From contig JAHLWV010000084.1 of NCBI GenBank assembly GCA_019057735.1, forward strand, positions 1 through 9,000: DNA of 9,000 bases, written 5' to 3'. The notes beneath the pieces were generated by a model. It had not been told where the DNA came from. It was given only the letters and a program-made list of their open reading frames with translations, and searched no databases. Positions 1 to 6,436 of the stretch are shown in pieces. How positions within the stretch are numbered: the stretch's first letter is position 1; each line of letters opens with the position of its first letter. The position numbers and the translations under genes are program-made. Origin of the DNA: Promethearchaeota archaeon. GTDB taxonomy: Archaea > Asgardarchaeota > Lokiarchaeia > Sigynarchaeales > SOKP01.

Positions 1-29
1 ATAAAAATAAAAAAATAAATAAAAGCTAA
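1..29 (-). terminator. T-rich tract after the oxidoreductase gene
   Basis: Read on the minus strand, the bases just after the stop codon at 30-32 are almost pure T with a few A, the usual form of an archaeal intrinsic terminator (oligo-T without a needed hairpin). It would end the two-gene transcript that starts upstream of 3215. It is called on composition only. Confidence 0.45.
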
Positions 30-1904
30 TTATATATTTAGTTCTTCGAGTTTTTCTTTTGTTGGCCAGCCTGTCTCCCAATCCCATCCACGTATTTTAT
101 AGTATTTCTTTAAGTTTGGGGTTAAATCTAACTTAATGCCTTCGGTTTTTCCAGATTTTAGTACTTTAGTAAGGTGTCCTGGAAGTCTATCGTCGTCTCG
201 AGTGATTCCTAGATTGCAGCTAATCAATCTTTTAAGAGTATTTATACGCTCTCCTACGAGCAATAAAGATTTTCTAGTGTAATCAGAACCCGTCGCTGCG
301 TTTATATGTTTCATTATGTGATCAAATGAGGGGTTAATAAAATTACAATTTACGGCAGAATCGTCAATAGCCCTCAAATTTTGTAAATTAATAACTCCCT
401 TTTCCTTGCCTTTTATGGTAGTCCTATCACCAGATTTTATTCTGAGATTGGTATAAGAGAACAGTCCCATTTCTGCGCTGAACCAGTCACACTTTTCGTG
501 AGAAGCTCCCATGTAACAGGTTATATAGCTTAACGCTTGTCCCGCAAAAGCTCTTGGATCGTGCATAGGCATTTCTAAACCTTTTACATGTGCTGCTAGT
601 TCGGGATCGACTTGAAACTCTTTTGCCATTGCTCTTACTCCTTCAGCAAGAATGTTCCCAATACCTTCTCTTTTAGCTATTTTATCAATAAGTTTCAGAA
701 GTAAATCTTTATTTCCCCATTTAATTTCTCCAATTTCTACATCCTTTAGGTGCGCCTTGATGTTTTCAATCCCTAAATTATTTTCTACTAAATAAATTAA
801 AAAAGCGATTGATACACCTCCGGAGATGGTGTCGAAACCATATACATTACACATATGGTGCGAGAGAATCACTTCTTTAGAATCAAACACACCGCATAAA
901 GTTCCGAATGCGGCAACTGATTCGTATTCAGGTCCATCTACACTAATTTCTTTATCTTCGTGTTCGATAATCGTAACTTTCCCACATCTCATCGTGCATC
1001 CCGCACATCCGTAATCCAGGACAGGATATTCTTCTCTTAACGTTTTGCCAGTCAGTTTTGCAGCAAAAAATTCGTTTTTTGTAAAATAATAACCAGGGGT
1101 ATCGCCGAGAGCCATACCAATATCTAAGTAGCAGTTTGTACCATATAATGTGAAAAGGAAAGGTGTTATAGATTTGAGTAAATCGCCTCTCTTTGCATCT
1201 TCTGCTTCCTTTAATAATTCTTTGCCTATTTTATTATCTGCAATTTGTACTCTATGAGTTCCGTGGATTGCGATCGCTTTTAAGTTTTTTGAACCCATCA
1301 CAGCGCCTAAACCAGCACGCCCAATGTAGCGACCCTCGTCGTTCATGATTCCAGCGTATTTCACCAAATTTTCACCGGCAATGCCGATAGTAGCAACCCG
1401 GACTTTGTCGTTGTTTAGTTCTTTTTTCAGATAAGATTGGGTTTCGTATGTATCTTTGCCCCAAATGCCGCTTGCATCTTTGAATTCGATTGTTTTGTTG
1501 TGAATGTATAAATAAATGGGAGTTGTTGCTTTTCCAGTTAATACTATAGCATCAAAACCACTATTACGAAGTGAAATACAGAAATATCCGCCTGAAGTTC
1601 CTTCAGCCCAAATCCCTGTAAGGGGAGAGATCGCTGTTACTGAATATCTACCTGAAGATGGTCTTAATGTTCCTGTTACAGGCCCCGTTGCAAATATTAG
1701 TGGATTTATTTCTGAAAAAGGGTCATTTTTTAGAGTATCGTAACCATCTTTAGATAGAAGATCGTGAGTTATTTTTGCGCTTAAGCCAGTGCCACCCAGA
1801 TAATCTTTCGCTATTTGGGCATCTAAATCTTTAACATCAACCGTTTGATCAGTTAAATTAACATGTGCTATTTTTCCATTATAACCAATTAAATTTTCGC
1901 TCAT
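30..1904 (-). CDS. aor: aldehyde:ferredoxin oxidoreductase (tungstopterin enzyme)
   Basis: Cytoplasmic enzyme that oxidises aldehydes to carboxylic acids with ferredoxin as electron acceptor, or runs in reverse when reduced ferredoxin is plentiful. Its 624 residues match the family's roughly 600-620. The order of motifs is right throughout: the N-terminal pterin-binding domain (about 1-210) ends in GRAGLGAVMGSKNLKAI at 195-211. GPEYES follows at 324-329 and KGLEMP at 441-446. The 4Fe-4S ligands are C300, C303 and C307 (CAGCTMRC) plus C520 in DSAVNC, matching the CxxCxxxC...DxxxxC pattern of Pyrococcus AOR. GERI at 551-554 is also typical. The start is supported by a GAGGG ribosome-binding site six bases upstream. 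It lies 18 bp downstream of the alcohol dehydrogenase and is almost certainly co-transcribed with it. The exact aldehyde substrate cannot be read from the sequence. The family assignment is very secure; tungsten rather than molybdenum is inferred from the family. Confidence 0.96.
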   Translation of the reverse strand: MSENLIGYNGKIAHVNLTDQTVDVKDLDAQIAKDYLGGTGLSAKITHDLLSKDGYDTLKNDPFSEINPLIFATGPVTGTLRPSSGRYSVTAISPLTGIWAEGTSGGYFCISLRNSGFDAIVLTGKATTPIYLYIHNKTIEFKDASGIWGKDTYETQSYLKKELNNDKVRVATIGIAGENLVKYAGIMNDEGRYIGRAGLGAVMGSKNLKAIAIHGTHRVQIADNKIGKELLKEAEDAKRGDLLKSITPFLFTLYGTNCYLDIGMALGDTPGYYFTKNEFFAAKLTGKTLREEYPVLDYGCAGCTMRCGKVTIIEHEDKEISVDGPEYESVAAFGTLCGVFDSKEVILSHHMCNVYGFDTISGGVSIAFLIYLVENNLGIENIKAHLKDVEIGEIKWGNKDLLLKLIDKIAKREGIGNILAEGVRAMAKEFQVDPELAAHVKGLEMPMHDPRAFAGQALSYITCYMGASHEKCDWFSAEMGLFSYTNLRIKSGDRTTIKGKEKGVINLQNLRAIDDSAVNCNFINPSFDHIMKHINAATGSDYTRKSLLLVGERINTLKRLISCNLGITRDDDRLPGHLTKVLKSGKTEGIKLDLTPNLKKYYKIRGWDWETGWPTKEKLEELNI

Positions 1905-1910
1905 TTTTTT

Positions 1911-1915
1911 CCCTC
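1911..1915 (-). promoter_or_regulatory. ribosome-binding site of the oxidoreductase gene
   Basis: GAGGG on the minus strand, six A residues before the ATG at 1904. It sits inside the 18-bp gap after the upstream gene's stop and fixes the start of the oxidoreductase. Confidence 0.7.
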
Positions 1916-1922
1916 ATCCTCG

Positions 1923-3215
1923 TTAAAAGTCAATATCCCTACCATCCCAGGCATATTCAAAAATCTTTTTATATATTTTTCTATTAACTGTTCGGAAAGA
2001 AGTTAGAGAAACTGCGTCGTCGTCAGCATATTCTGCAAGTAAATCTAATTTTGAAAAATATTCTTCTTTATTAATTATAGGATCCTTCAAGTCCTTAACG
2101 CAGATAGGTGCGTCAAGAGAGAGTATAAAATCTTTAACGCTTTGGAGAAATTCCTTGTATAATTCATCTCTACTTTTATTTTCAATTTCAATATTGAAAA
2201 TTGGCAATAATAATTTCCATCTATCAGTAACCTTTACTTGAAAGTCAATAGAAATAGGCGAAAATAATCCTACGCTAAGTCCGTGATGTACACCAAAAAT
2301 TTTACCAAAACTATGTCCCAGTGAATGGTCAATTCCTGGTACTGTATTACCAAATCCAATTCCTGCCATTAAAGAAGCCATTTGCATGTGATCCCTTGCT
2401 TCTATATCTTTTGCACCGTACTTATACGCACGTGGAAGGAATTTTACTATTTCTTTTATAGCGGTCGAATTCATAGCATCGATATATGGACTACCCCAAT
2501 TAGAGACAAAACTCCCAATAGCGTGAGAAAATGCGTCTAAACCCGTTGCCATCGTTAGGGACGGCGGCATATCTTTGACGAAATCTGTGTAAAGAATAGT
2601 AATATCAGCACACAACTCGTCAGCTATCACTTCAATTTTTTTGGGAGGATTTCTATCTGTATCAGTAATCACCGCAACTTGTGTGACTTCGGAGCCAGTT
2701 CCTGATGTTGTAGGTATTGCAATAAAGAATTTCATCTTCTTTCGTAATCCTAATGATCCAAAATAAGGTAAAATCATCATTAGATTAATTTCTGGCTTTT
2801 CATATTTTACCATCACCATTTTAGTAGTATCTATAACGCTCCCACCACCTAGAGCAACTAAGACTTGAGGTTTATATTCCTCACACACTTTAACTCCTTC
2901 ATAGATAGTTTCGATGGGTACCTCAGGTTTAGCTCCTGACCATACTCTGTAATCCATCTCAATTAAATCTAGGTAATCAGTTACCTTTTTAACAAATTTT
3001 TGAGTAAATGAGTCTGTTATTATCAATGCGCGTCTCTCAGGTTTATCCAACATAGCTTCTAGATAACGAGTAACTCGAAGAAGCGCAGCTTTTCCTACAT
3101 AAATTTTGGACGATAAATAAGCTGCCATAACGCCTCTTAAAGCTCTACCCCCCATTAATGCCATCATATCTTTAATTACAGGTGCTTCATACCAAGCAGG
3201 TTTTTCTTGTGTCAT
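1923..3215 (-). CDS. iron-containing alcohol dehydrogenase
   Basis: Group III (Fe-ADH) alcohol dehydrogenase of 430 residues, interconverting a primary alcohol and an aldehyde with NAD(P)H in the cytoplasm. The nucleotide-binding half carries GGGSVIDTTK from 123 and TTSGTGSEVT from 169. The metal-binding half has the complete ligand set: D227 and H231 (GLDAFSHA), H297 (DHSLGH) and H311 (GVHHG). The spacing agrees with FucO (four between the first pair, fourteen between H297 and H311). The protein is about 40 residues longer than a typical member; the extra length is mainly an N-terminal segment with no recognised domain. The start is supported by AAGGAG eleven bases upstream and a TATA box further up. 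It is the first gene of an operon with the aldehyde oxidoreductase. The pairing suggests aldehyde made by one enzyme is consumed by the other: either alcohol formation from acid using reduced ferredoxin and NAD(P)H, or alcohol oxidation. The direction is inference. Confidence 0.95.
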   Translation of the reverse strand: MTQEKPAWYEAPVIKDMMALMGGRALRGVMAAYLSSKIYVGKAALLRVTRYLEAMLDKPERRALIITDSFTQKFVKKVTDYLDLIEMDYRVWSGAKPEVPIETIYEGVKVCEEYKPQVLVALGGGSVIDTTKMVMVKYEKPEINLMMILPYFGSLGLRKKMKFFIAIPTTSGTGSEVTQVAVITDTDRNPPKKIEVIADELCADITILYTDFVKDMPPSLTMATGLDAFSHAIGSFVSNWGSPYIDAMNSTAIKEIVKFLPRAYKYGAKDIEARDHMQMASLMAGIGFGNTVPGIDHSLGHSFGKIFGVHHGLSVGLFSPISIDFQVKVTDRWKLLLPIFNIEIENKSRDELYKEFLQSVKDFILSLDAPICVKDLKDPIINKEEYFSKLDLLAEYADDDAVSLTSFRTVNRKIYKKIFEYAWDGRDIDF

Positions 3216-3226
3216 TTTAATTTAAT

Positions 3227-3232
3227 CTCCTT
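3227..3232 (-). promoter_or_regulatory. ribosome-binding site of the alcohol dehydrogenase
   Basis: AAGGAG on the minus strand, eleven bases from GGAG to the ATG at 3215. It is the strongest Shine-Dalgarno match in the window and supports this start codon. Confidence 0.75.
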
Positions 3233-3260
3233 GTGAAATCTATAATTTTAATTCGAATGA

Positions 3261-3270
3261 ATTTTTATAG
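3261..3270 (-). promoter_or_regulatory. TATA box of the ADH-AOR operon
   Basis: CTATAAAAAT on the minus strand, preceded by purine-rich AAGAAATC, which could serve as a BRE. Transcription would start near 3240, giving a leader of about 25 nt that includes the AAGGAG site. An 8-bp palindrome, ATTCGAAT (3251-3258), lies between the TATA box and the inferred start and could bind a regulator. Positions are inferred from archaeal promoter geometry. Confidence 0.5.
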
Positions 3271-3444
3271 AAAGATTTCTTGTTACAAGTTTATTATGAA
3301 CTATTAGTTATAGACTTGAATATATACTTATGGAGCAATTAGAATAATTCGACATAATAGTAGAGTTTTATAATTCAAAATTGTTCGTAGATTTTTTATA
3401 ACTATCAACTACTTAAACAAAATATTAAATACATTTAAAAGAAG
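3271..3444. other. spacer with no recognised gene
   Basis: AT-rich sequence upstream of the alcohol dehydrogenase promoter. I see only short inverted repeats: CTTG-TTA-CAAG at 3279-3289 and AACTA-T-TAGTT near 3300-3310. No open frame with a recognisable product is present. Confidence 0.4.
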
Positions 3445-3594
3445 TTAATTTTTCAAGAAATTCAAGTTGGCGCAAATAAAGTCTGTCTCGCTTTTTCCGT
3501 GGTAATCGTAAAGCCCTTTCCCAGTTTTAGCTCCAAGATGATTATTATCTACTTTATCTTGGATTAAACCTAAGGTTCCTCCTTTAGATTTTAT
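3445..3594 (-). pseudogene. C-terminal remnant of a 3-hydroxyacyl-CoA dehydrogenase
   Basis: A 49-codon open stretch on the minus strand ends at a TAA (3445-3447) and is closed upstream by another TAA at 3595-3597. It contains no start codon near its beginning. The translation includes DKVDNNHLGAKTGKGLYDYH followed by GKSE, the signature that ends 3-hydroxyacyl-CoA dehydrogenases (LVD.G.LG.KTGKGFYdY). The neighbouring intact gene ends with the equivalent LVDKGELGQKTGKGFYTY. The remnant also has a tail (GKSETDF...LNFLKN) that the neighbour lacks but many archaeal family members have, so it probably comes from a different paralogue, not a copy of the neighbour. The NAD domain and most of the C-terminal domain are missing, and I found no trace of them between 3598 and 3720. 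It is read as the scar of a deletion or rearrangement. Confidence 0.7.
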
Positions 3595-3679
3595 TTAGAC
3601 ACTATTCAAATTCTCAATTTTTATCAATCTAAACCACAAGTTCAATTTTAATTTAATTAAATTATTATGTGATCTTGTT

Positions 3680-3693
3680 CAAAATAAAATTAT
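3680..3693 (+). promoter_or_regulatory. possible TATA element of the 3-hydroxyacyl-CoA dehydrogenase gene
   Basis: AT-rich CAAAATAAAATTAT lies about 30-40 bases before the ATG at 3721, at a distance that would give a very short leader. No ribosome-binding site follows, which fits a near-leaderless transcript. The surroundings are so AT-rich that the exact box is uncertain; TATAAATA at 3703-3710 looks better as a motif but is too close to the start. Confidence 0.3.
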
Positions 3694-3720
3694 CATAACC
3701 AATATAAATAATGATTATCG

Positions 3721-4533
3721 ATGAGTGAAGATATAAAAATAGTTTCTATAATAGGTACTGGTTATTTAGGTAAACAGATAGCTGAGAAAGCGGCATTAAA
3801 AGAATTTACCATTCGCCTTTATGACACAAACATAGAAGATTTAGAAAAATTCTCCAAAGAATTAAAGAGAAACAAAAAAACGCTAGGAGAAATAACTTCA
3901 CATGAGTCCATTAATGACGCTGTAAAAGATGCAGACTTAATTATCGAAGCAGTTCCAGAAATGTTAGAATTAAAACGAGAAATATTTAAGGTAATTGATG
4001 AAGCAGCTCAACCTAATGCCATTATTGCGACGAATAGTTCATCAATCCCGGTTTCTAGGTTAGAGGATACGGTAGCGCGAAAAGATAAATTGTTAAATAT
4101 CCATTTTTATGACCTTTTTACTATGCCAATGGCAGACATCATGAGAGGGACCAAAACTAGTGACGAGACCTTTGAAAAAGGTAAAAAATGGGTTGAGAGT
4201 ATTGATATAACACCTCTAGTAGTTAAAAAGGAATGCTATGGGTTTGTGTTTAATAGAGTGTGGCGCGCTATTAAGAAAGAATGTTTGAAAATCTGGGCAG
4301 GAGGATATGCTGATTTAGAAGAAGTTGATAAAGCGTGGAAAATATTCGTAGGTATGGGCTTAAGTCCCTTCCAATTTATGGATCAAATCGGGTTGGATGT
4401 AATTTATGATATTGAAATGTCCTACTATAAAAAAAGTGGCTTAGAAGGCGATAAACCTCCTCAATCTTTAAAAGACCTAGTTGATAAAGGTGAACTAGGA
4501 CAGAAAACGGGAAAAGGGTTCTATACCTATTAA
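3721..4533 (+). CDS. 3-hydroxyacyl-CoA dehydrogenase family protein
   Basis: Probable NAD-dependent 3-hydroxyacyl-CoA dehydrogenase of 270 residues, a cytoplasmic enzyme of beta-oxidation-type or butyryl-CoA-type pathways. The Rossmann domain starts with GTGYLG at 12-17, and D35 ends beta-2, which favours NAD over NADP. TNSSS is at 104-108. The catalytic His is H128 in NIHFYD and the conserved Asn is N178 in GFVFNRVW. The C-terminal domain shows PFQFMDQIGLDV near 216-227 and ends exactly at KTGKGFYTY. The active-site segment departs from the human enzyme: HFFNPVPVMKLVEV becomes HFYDLFTMPMADIM, one residue shorter, with Asp (D139) where the partner Glu is expected. The wording MADIMRGTKTSDE and NRVWRAIKKE suggests a separate subfamily rather than decay. 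I see no Shine-Dalgarno motif; an ATG at 3711 is out of frame and stops at once. The gene faces the selenoprotein gene tail to tail. The acyl chain length is unknown. Confidence 0.88.
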   Translation: MSEDIKIVSIIGTGYLGKQIAEKAALKEFTIRLYDTNIEDLEKFSKELKRNKKTLGEITSHESINDAVKDADLIIEAVPEMLELKREIFKVIDEAAQPNAIIATNSSSIPVSRLEDTVARKDKLLNIHFYDLFTMPMADIMRGTKTSDETFEKGKKWVESIDITPLVVKKECYGFVFNRVWRAIKKECLKIWAGGYADLEEVDKAWKIFVGMGLSPFQFMDQIGLDVIYDIEMSYYKKSGLEGDKPPQSLKDLVDKGELGQKTGKGFYTY

Positions 4534-4540
4534 TTACTTC

Positions 4541-4568
4541 TTATCTTTTTTAAAAAAAAAATAAAAAA
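4541..4568. terminator. shared T/A tracts between convergent genes
   Basis: On the plus strand, T-rich bases (TTATCTTTTTT, 4541-4551) follow the dehydrogenase stop and can terminate it. The run of A just after, to 4568, reads as a long T-tract on the minus strand directly behind the GGGG arm of the structure at 4566-4637, and can terminate the selenoprotein transcript. One short region therefore serves both convergent transcripts. Confidence 0.55.
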
Positions 4569-4637
4569 CCCCAACCTTAGCAAGGTTGTCCCCATGTATC
4601 AACTATTTTTATACATGAGTCATCCATAAAGGGGTTT
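4566..4637 (-). ncRNA. SECIS-like element at the 3' end of the selenoprotein mRNA
   Basis: Read as minus-strand RNA beginning at the stop codon, the structure has these parts. Outer helix: AAACCCC (4637-4631) with GGGGUUU (4572-4566), 7 bp. AUGA follows at 4623-4620. A 9-bp arm pairs CUCAUGUAU (4619-4611) with AUACAUGGG (4599-4591), with one G-U pair. The 11-nt loop at 4610-4600 begins with five A. GA follows directly at 4590-4589. This order (AUGA, helix, A-rich apical loop, GA at the helix base) is the core of eukaryotic SECIS elements, where UGA/GA form the kink-turn quartet bound by SECIS-binding proteins. Lokiarchaeota are known to use eukaryote-like SECIS in the 3' UTR, and other archaea also place SECIS there. 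Unusual is a second perfect hairpin, AACCUU-GCU-AAGGUU (4587-4573), inside the outer helix, which makes a three-way junction. The fold was done by eye; no energy calculation was made. Confidence 0.78.
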
Positions 4638-5145
4638 ATAACTTTTCATCAATTATTGTAGTCATCATTTTTATAGAAGGCCTGTCGGTTTTATCTTTAC
4701 CGATATATGTCCATAAGATTTTTCTTTCCTTATTTATCAGAAATTTGCTTGGCACCGCTTGTTTAACATTCAGAGTTCCTCCTCCACCGGGAGCAAACCA
4801 GTAAACATCGTAATCTTTTGCGATTTTAGCTCCACGATCAGAGATCATATCAACATCAAAATTATTTTCTTCCTTAAATTTCGTTAAAAGTCTTTCGCTA
4901 TCGCTTGCTATTGATATAAGTTTAATGTTCCTACTCTTAAATTCAGTTATATTTTCGGTTAGTAGCGTTAAATGTTTTTTGCAATGACTTCACCAGTTTC
5001 CTCTAAAGAAATCAATTAGCACTCCGTCGTATTCTTCAAGCAAGTTTTCTAAATTCATTTCTTTTCCGTAGATGTCTTTAGTATCAAAGATAGGTGCTAT
5101 AGAACCCGCTGGTAATCCACTAGGCCTTGGCGGTTCTTCGTTCAT
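4636..5145 (-). CDS. selenocysteine-containing peroxiredoxin-like protein (in-frame TGA at 4990-4992)
   Basis: AhpC/TSA-type thioredoxin-fold protein of 169 residues, likely reducing peroxides or acting as a thiol oxidoreductase in the cytoplasm. The frame from the ATG at 5145 to the TAA at 4636-4638 is broken only by a TGA at codon 52. The context is DFFRGNW-U-SHC, matching the family motif FxRGxWCPxC with the TGA exactly on the peroxidatic cysteine. C55, three residues on, is the only cysteine and gives a UxxC redox pair. Before it come IAPIFDTKDIYGK (16-28) and the strand GVLIDFF. After it, 117 codons stay open and keep family features: NIKLISIASDSE, the MISDRGAKIAKDY segment, AVPSKFLINKERKILW and a C-terminal helix. 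That is hard to reconcile with a dead gene. A SECIS-like structure begins at the stop codon. No ribosome-binding site is visible, and a TATA-like box about 26 bases upstream suggests a leaderless mRNA. A nonsense mutation or sequencing error is the alternative, which the SECIS-like structure makes unlikely. Confidence 0.88.
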
Positions 5146-5166
5146 AATATTCAATAAAATGATTTC

Positions 5167-5175
5167 AAATTTAAA
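5167..5175 (-). promoter_or_regulatory. TATA-like box of the selenoprotein gene
   Basis: TTTAAATTT on the minus strand is centred about 26 bases before the ATG at 5145, the usual distance from TATA box to transcription start. With no Shine-Dalgarno motif in between, the mRNA would begin at or next to the start codon. Confidence 0.4.
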
Positions 5176-5266
5176 GTGATTGGCTAAAAAATATTAATAC
5201 TCCAAGAAAGTTATATTTTAACGAGGCAATACGATTTTAAAAAAAAGAAATAGAAAATTTAAGAAA

Positions 5267-6229
5267 TTAGATTAATGCTGTCCATGGGATATTAACAGTT
5301 ATATTCAAATTAATGAGTATTGCAGCATAAAGTGTAGCAAATGAGATTTTCAGGGCTAAAGTTGCATCTGTAGTAGCTAATCCTACAATGTAAGTTGGGT
5401 CCATTACAAGCGTTATGCTATTATTGATATTATTTGTGAAGGAATGAAACGTGCTAAAATAGTTATTTAATGATCCTCCTACTTTTACTCCTACAGGGAG
5501 TGCTGATTCATTCGCGCTAGTCACTGTACGAAATTCTGCGTCAATATAAATATCATAAATCGCGTAAAATCCTTGGTTGTCGAGATCAAAAGTAATAGTG
5601 ATGTTAATAGTATCGTCAATCGGATCAAGAGGTAGAACGCCTGTATCGTGAACTACACCAAAAGTAGGATGAAAATTAAAACCAAGGTTCATCCCGCTGT
5701 AAGCGATGCTACCAAGATACCCAAATATAACTAGACCGAGTATCGTCCCTAATACTTTAAAAAAATTACTAAGCTTAAATTTCTTTTTTACTCGATATTC
5801 CTTGTTCTTCCGAAACTCAACTGCTTCGATTAAATACTTTAATGCCCTTAATCCTGAAGAACCTAACAATAACCAAGCAATTACCTGTAAACCTAAGAGT
5901 ACTTGAAGAGGAGGTACATTTATTGAATAAGTTCCTAATTGAACTCCCGGCGTAAAGCCCCCGAAAAGATAAAAAAGATAAACCCCAGAATAAACAGTTG
6001 AACCGAATGCTATAAGGCGATTTGCTGACGTGTCCTTAGGAAAAGCATGCCGTAACATTGAAAAAACTACACCTATAATCCCTATTATTATTATAGTCGT
6101 TTTAAACTCTTGAGTAAAAGTCATAAGACCCATCATAGAGATTACTTCGAAGAGAACCAAAGGTAAAGCAATGTAGAGAACAGCGTTTAGAATGCCGTGC
6201 ATAATCATTTTAGTTATTTGTATAGCCAT
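5267..6229 (-). CDS. five-TM membrane protein with outer beta-rich domain, function unknown
   Basis: I do not recognise a named family. The 320-residue protein has five hydrophobic helices at about 11-36, 43-60, 71-90, 105-130 and 155-178. Basic stretches at 60-71 and especially 128-152 (RKNKEYRVKKKFK region) place those loops inside, so the N-terminus is cytoplasmic and the C-terminal 140 residues are outside. That outer part is rich in alternating polar and hydrophobic residues typical of beta strands (NITITFDLDNQGFYAIYDIY from 209) and has no cysteine. It carries four NxS/T sequons (N209, N240, N269, N309), usable by archaeal N-glycosylation. Its last segment (from about 291) is hydrophobic but broken by NLNITVN, so a sixth helix is possible but less likely than strands. 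A Lea14/WHy-like immunoglobulin-type fold is a guess. The gene stands alone, with a TATA-like box upstream and no clear ribosome-binding site. Confidence 0.75.
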   Translation of the reverse strand: MAIQITKMIMHGILNAVLYIALPLVLFEVISMMGLMTFTQEFKTTIIIIGIIGVVFSMLRHAFPKDTSANRLIAFGSTVYSGVYLFYLFGGFTPGVQLGTYSINVPPLQVLLGLQVIAWLLLGSSGLRALKYLIEAVEFRKNKEYRVKKKFKLSNFFKVLGTILGLVIFGYLGSIAYSGMNLGFNFHPTFGVVHDTGVLPLDPIDDTINITITFDLDNQGFYAIYDIYIDAEFRTVTSANESALPVGVKVGGSLNNYFSTFHSFTNNINNSITLVMDPTYIVGLATTDATLALKISFATLYAAILINLNITVNIPWTALI

Positions 6230-6271
6230 AGGTTTCGACCAATTTAGTAATATGTTTTTTTAGATTAAAAA

Positions 6272-6297
6272 TACTTTTAAAGATTTCATAGAAATCT
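6272..6297 (-). promoter_or_regulatory. promoter with inverted repeat, membrane protein gene
   Basis: On the minus strand, CTTTAAAAGTAT (6271-6282) is a TATA-like box about 47 bases before the ATG at 6229, giving an inferred leader near 20 nt. Just upstream and touching it is a perfect inverted repeat, AGATTTC-ATA-GAAATCT (6281-6297), which covers the expected BRE position. A regulator bound there would block initiation. The TATA call is moderate, the operator role speculative. Confidence 0.35.
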
Positions 6298-6436
6298 ACC
6301 TACTTAAATTTCTCTCATTAGATCTATAAAAGGTGTTTAATTAATAAGATAAAATAGATTTTGGTCTAAAATAATAATTACATAATTTACTTGGTCAAGA
6401 ATATGAAATTACTAAATTGTTCAATTAATTGTATAG

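Noticed and set aside
826..1014. Plus-strand open frames inside the oxidoreductase gene (also 1516-1743)
   Set aside because: Both are opposite-strand shadows of a strongly conserved coding region and have no recognisable product.
3703..3710. TATAAATA as the TATA box of the 3-hydroxyacyl-CoA dehydrogenase gene
   Set aside because: It is only about 11-18 bases before the ATG, so transcription would begin inside the gene; an upstream AT-rich element fits better.
4566..4637. 72-nt cloverleaf-like fold with a 7-bp closing stem, suggesting a tRNA
   Set aside because: No TTCRA T-loop, no D-loop GG, and the central arm has a 9-bp stem with an 11-nt loop. The position at the selenoprotein stop codon and the AUGA/GA motifs explain it better as a SECIS.
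4636..4848. Independent 70-residue gene starting at the ATG at 4848
   Set aside because: It is the in-frame C-terminal part of the selenoprotein. The ATG is an internal Met before a conserved SDRG segment, and the thioredoxin fold would be incomplete.
5706..5906. Plus-strand open frames at 5706-5906, 7819-8070 and 8657-8839
   Set aside because: Each lies antisense within a better supported gene and lacks conserved features or a ribosome-binding site.
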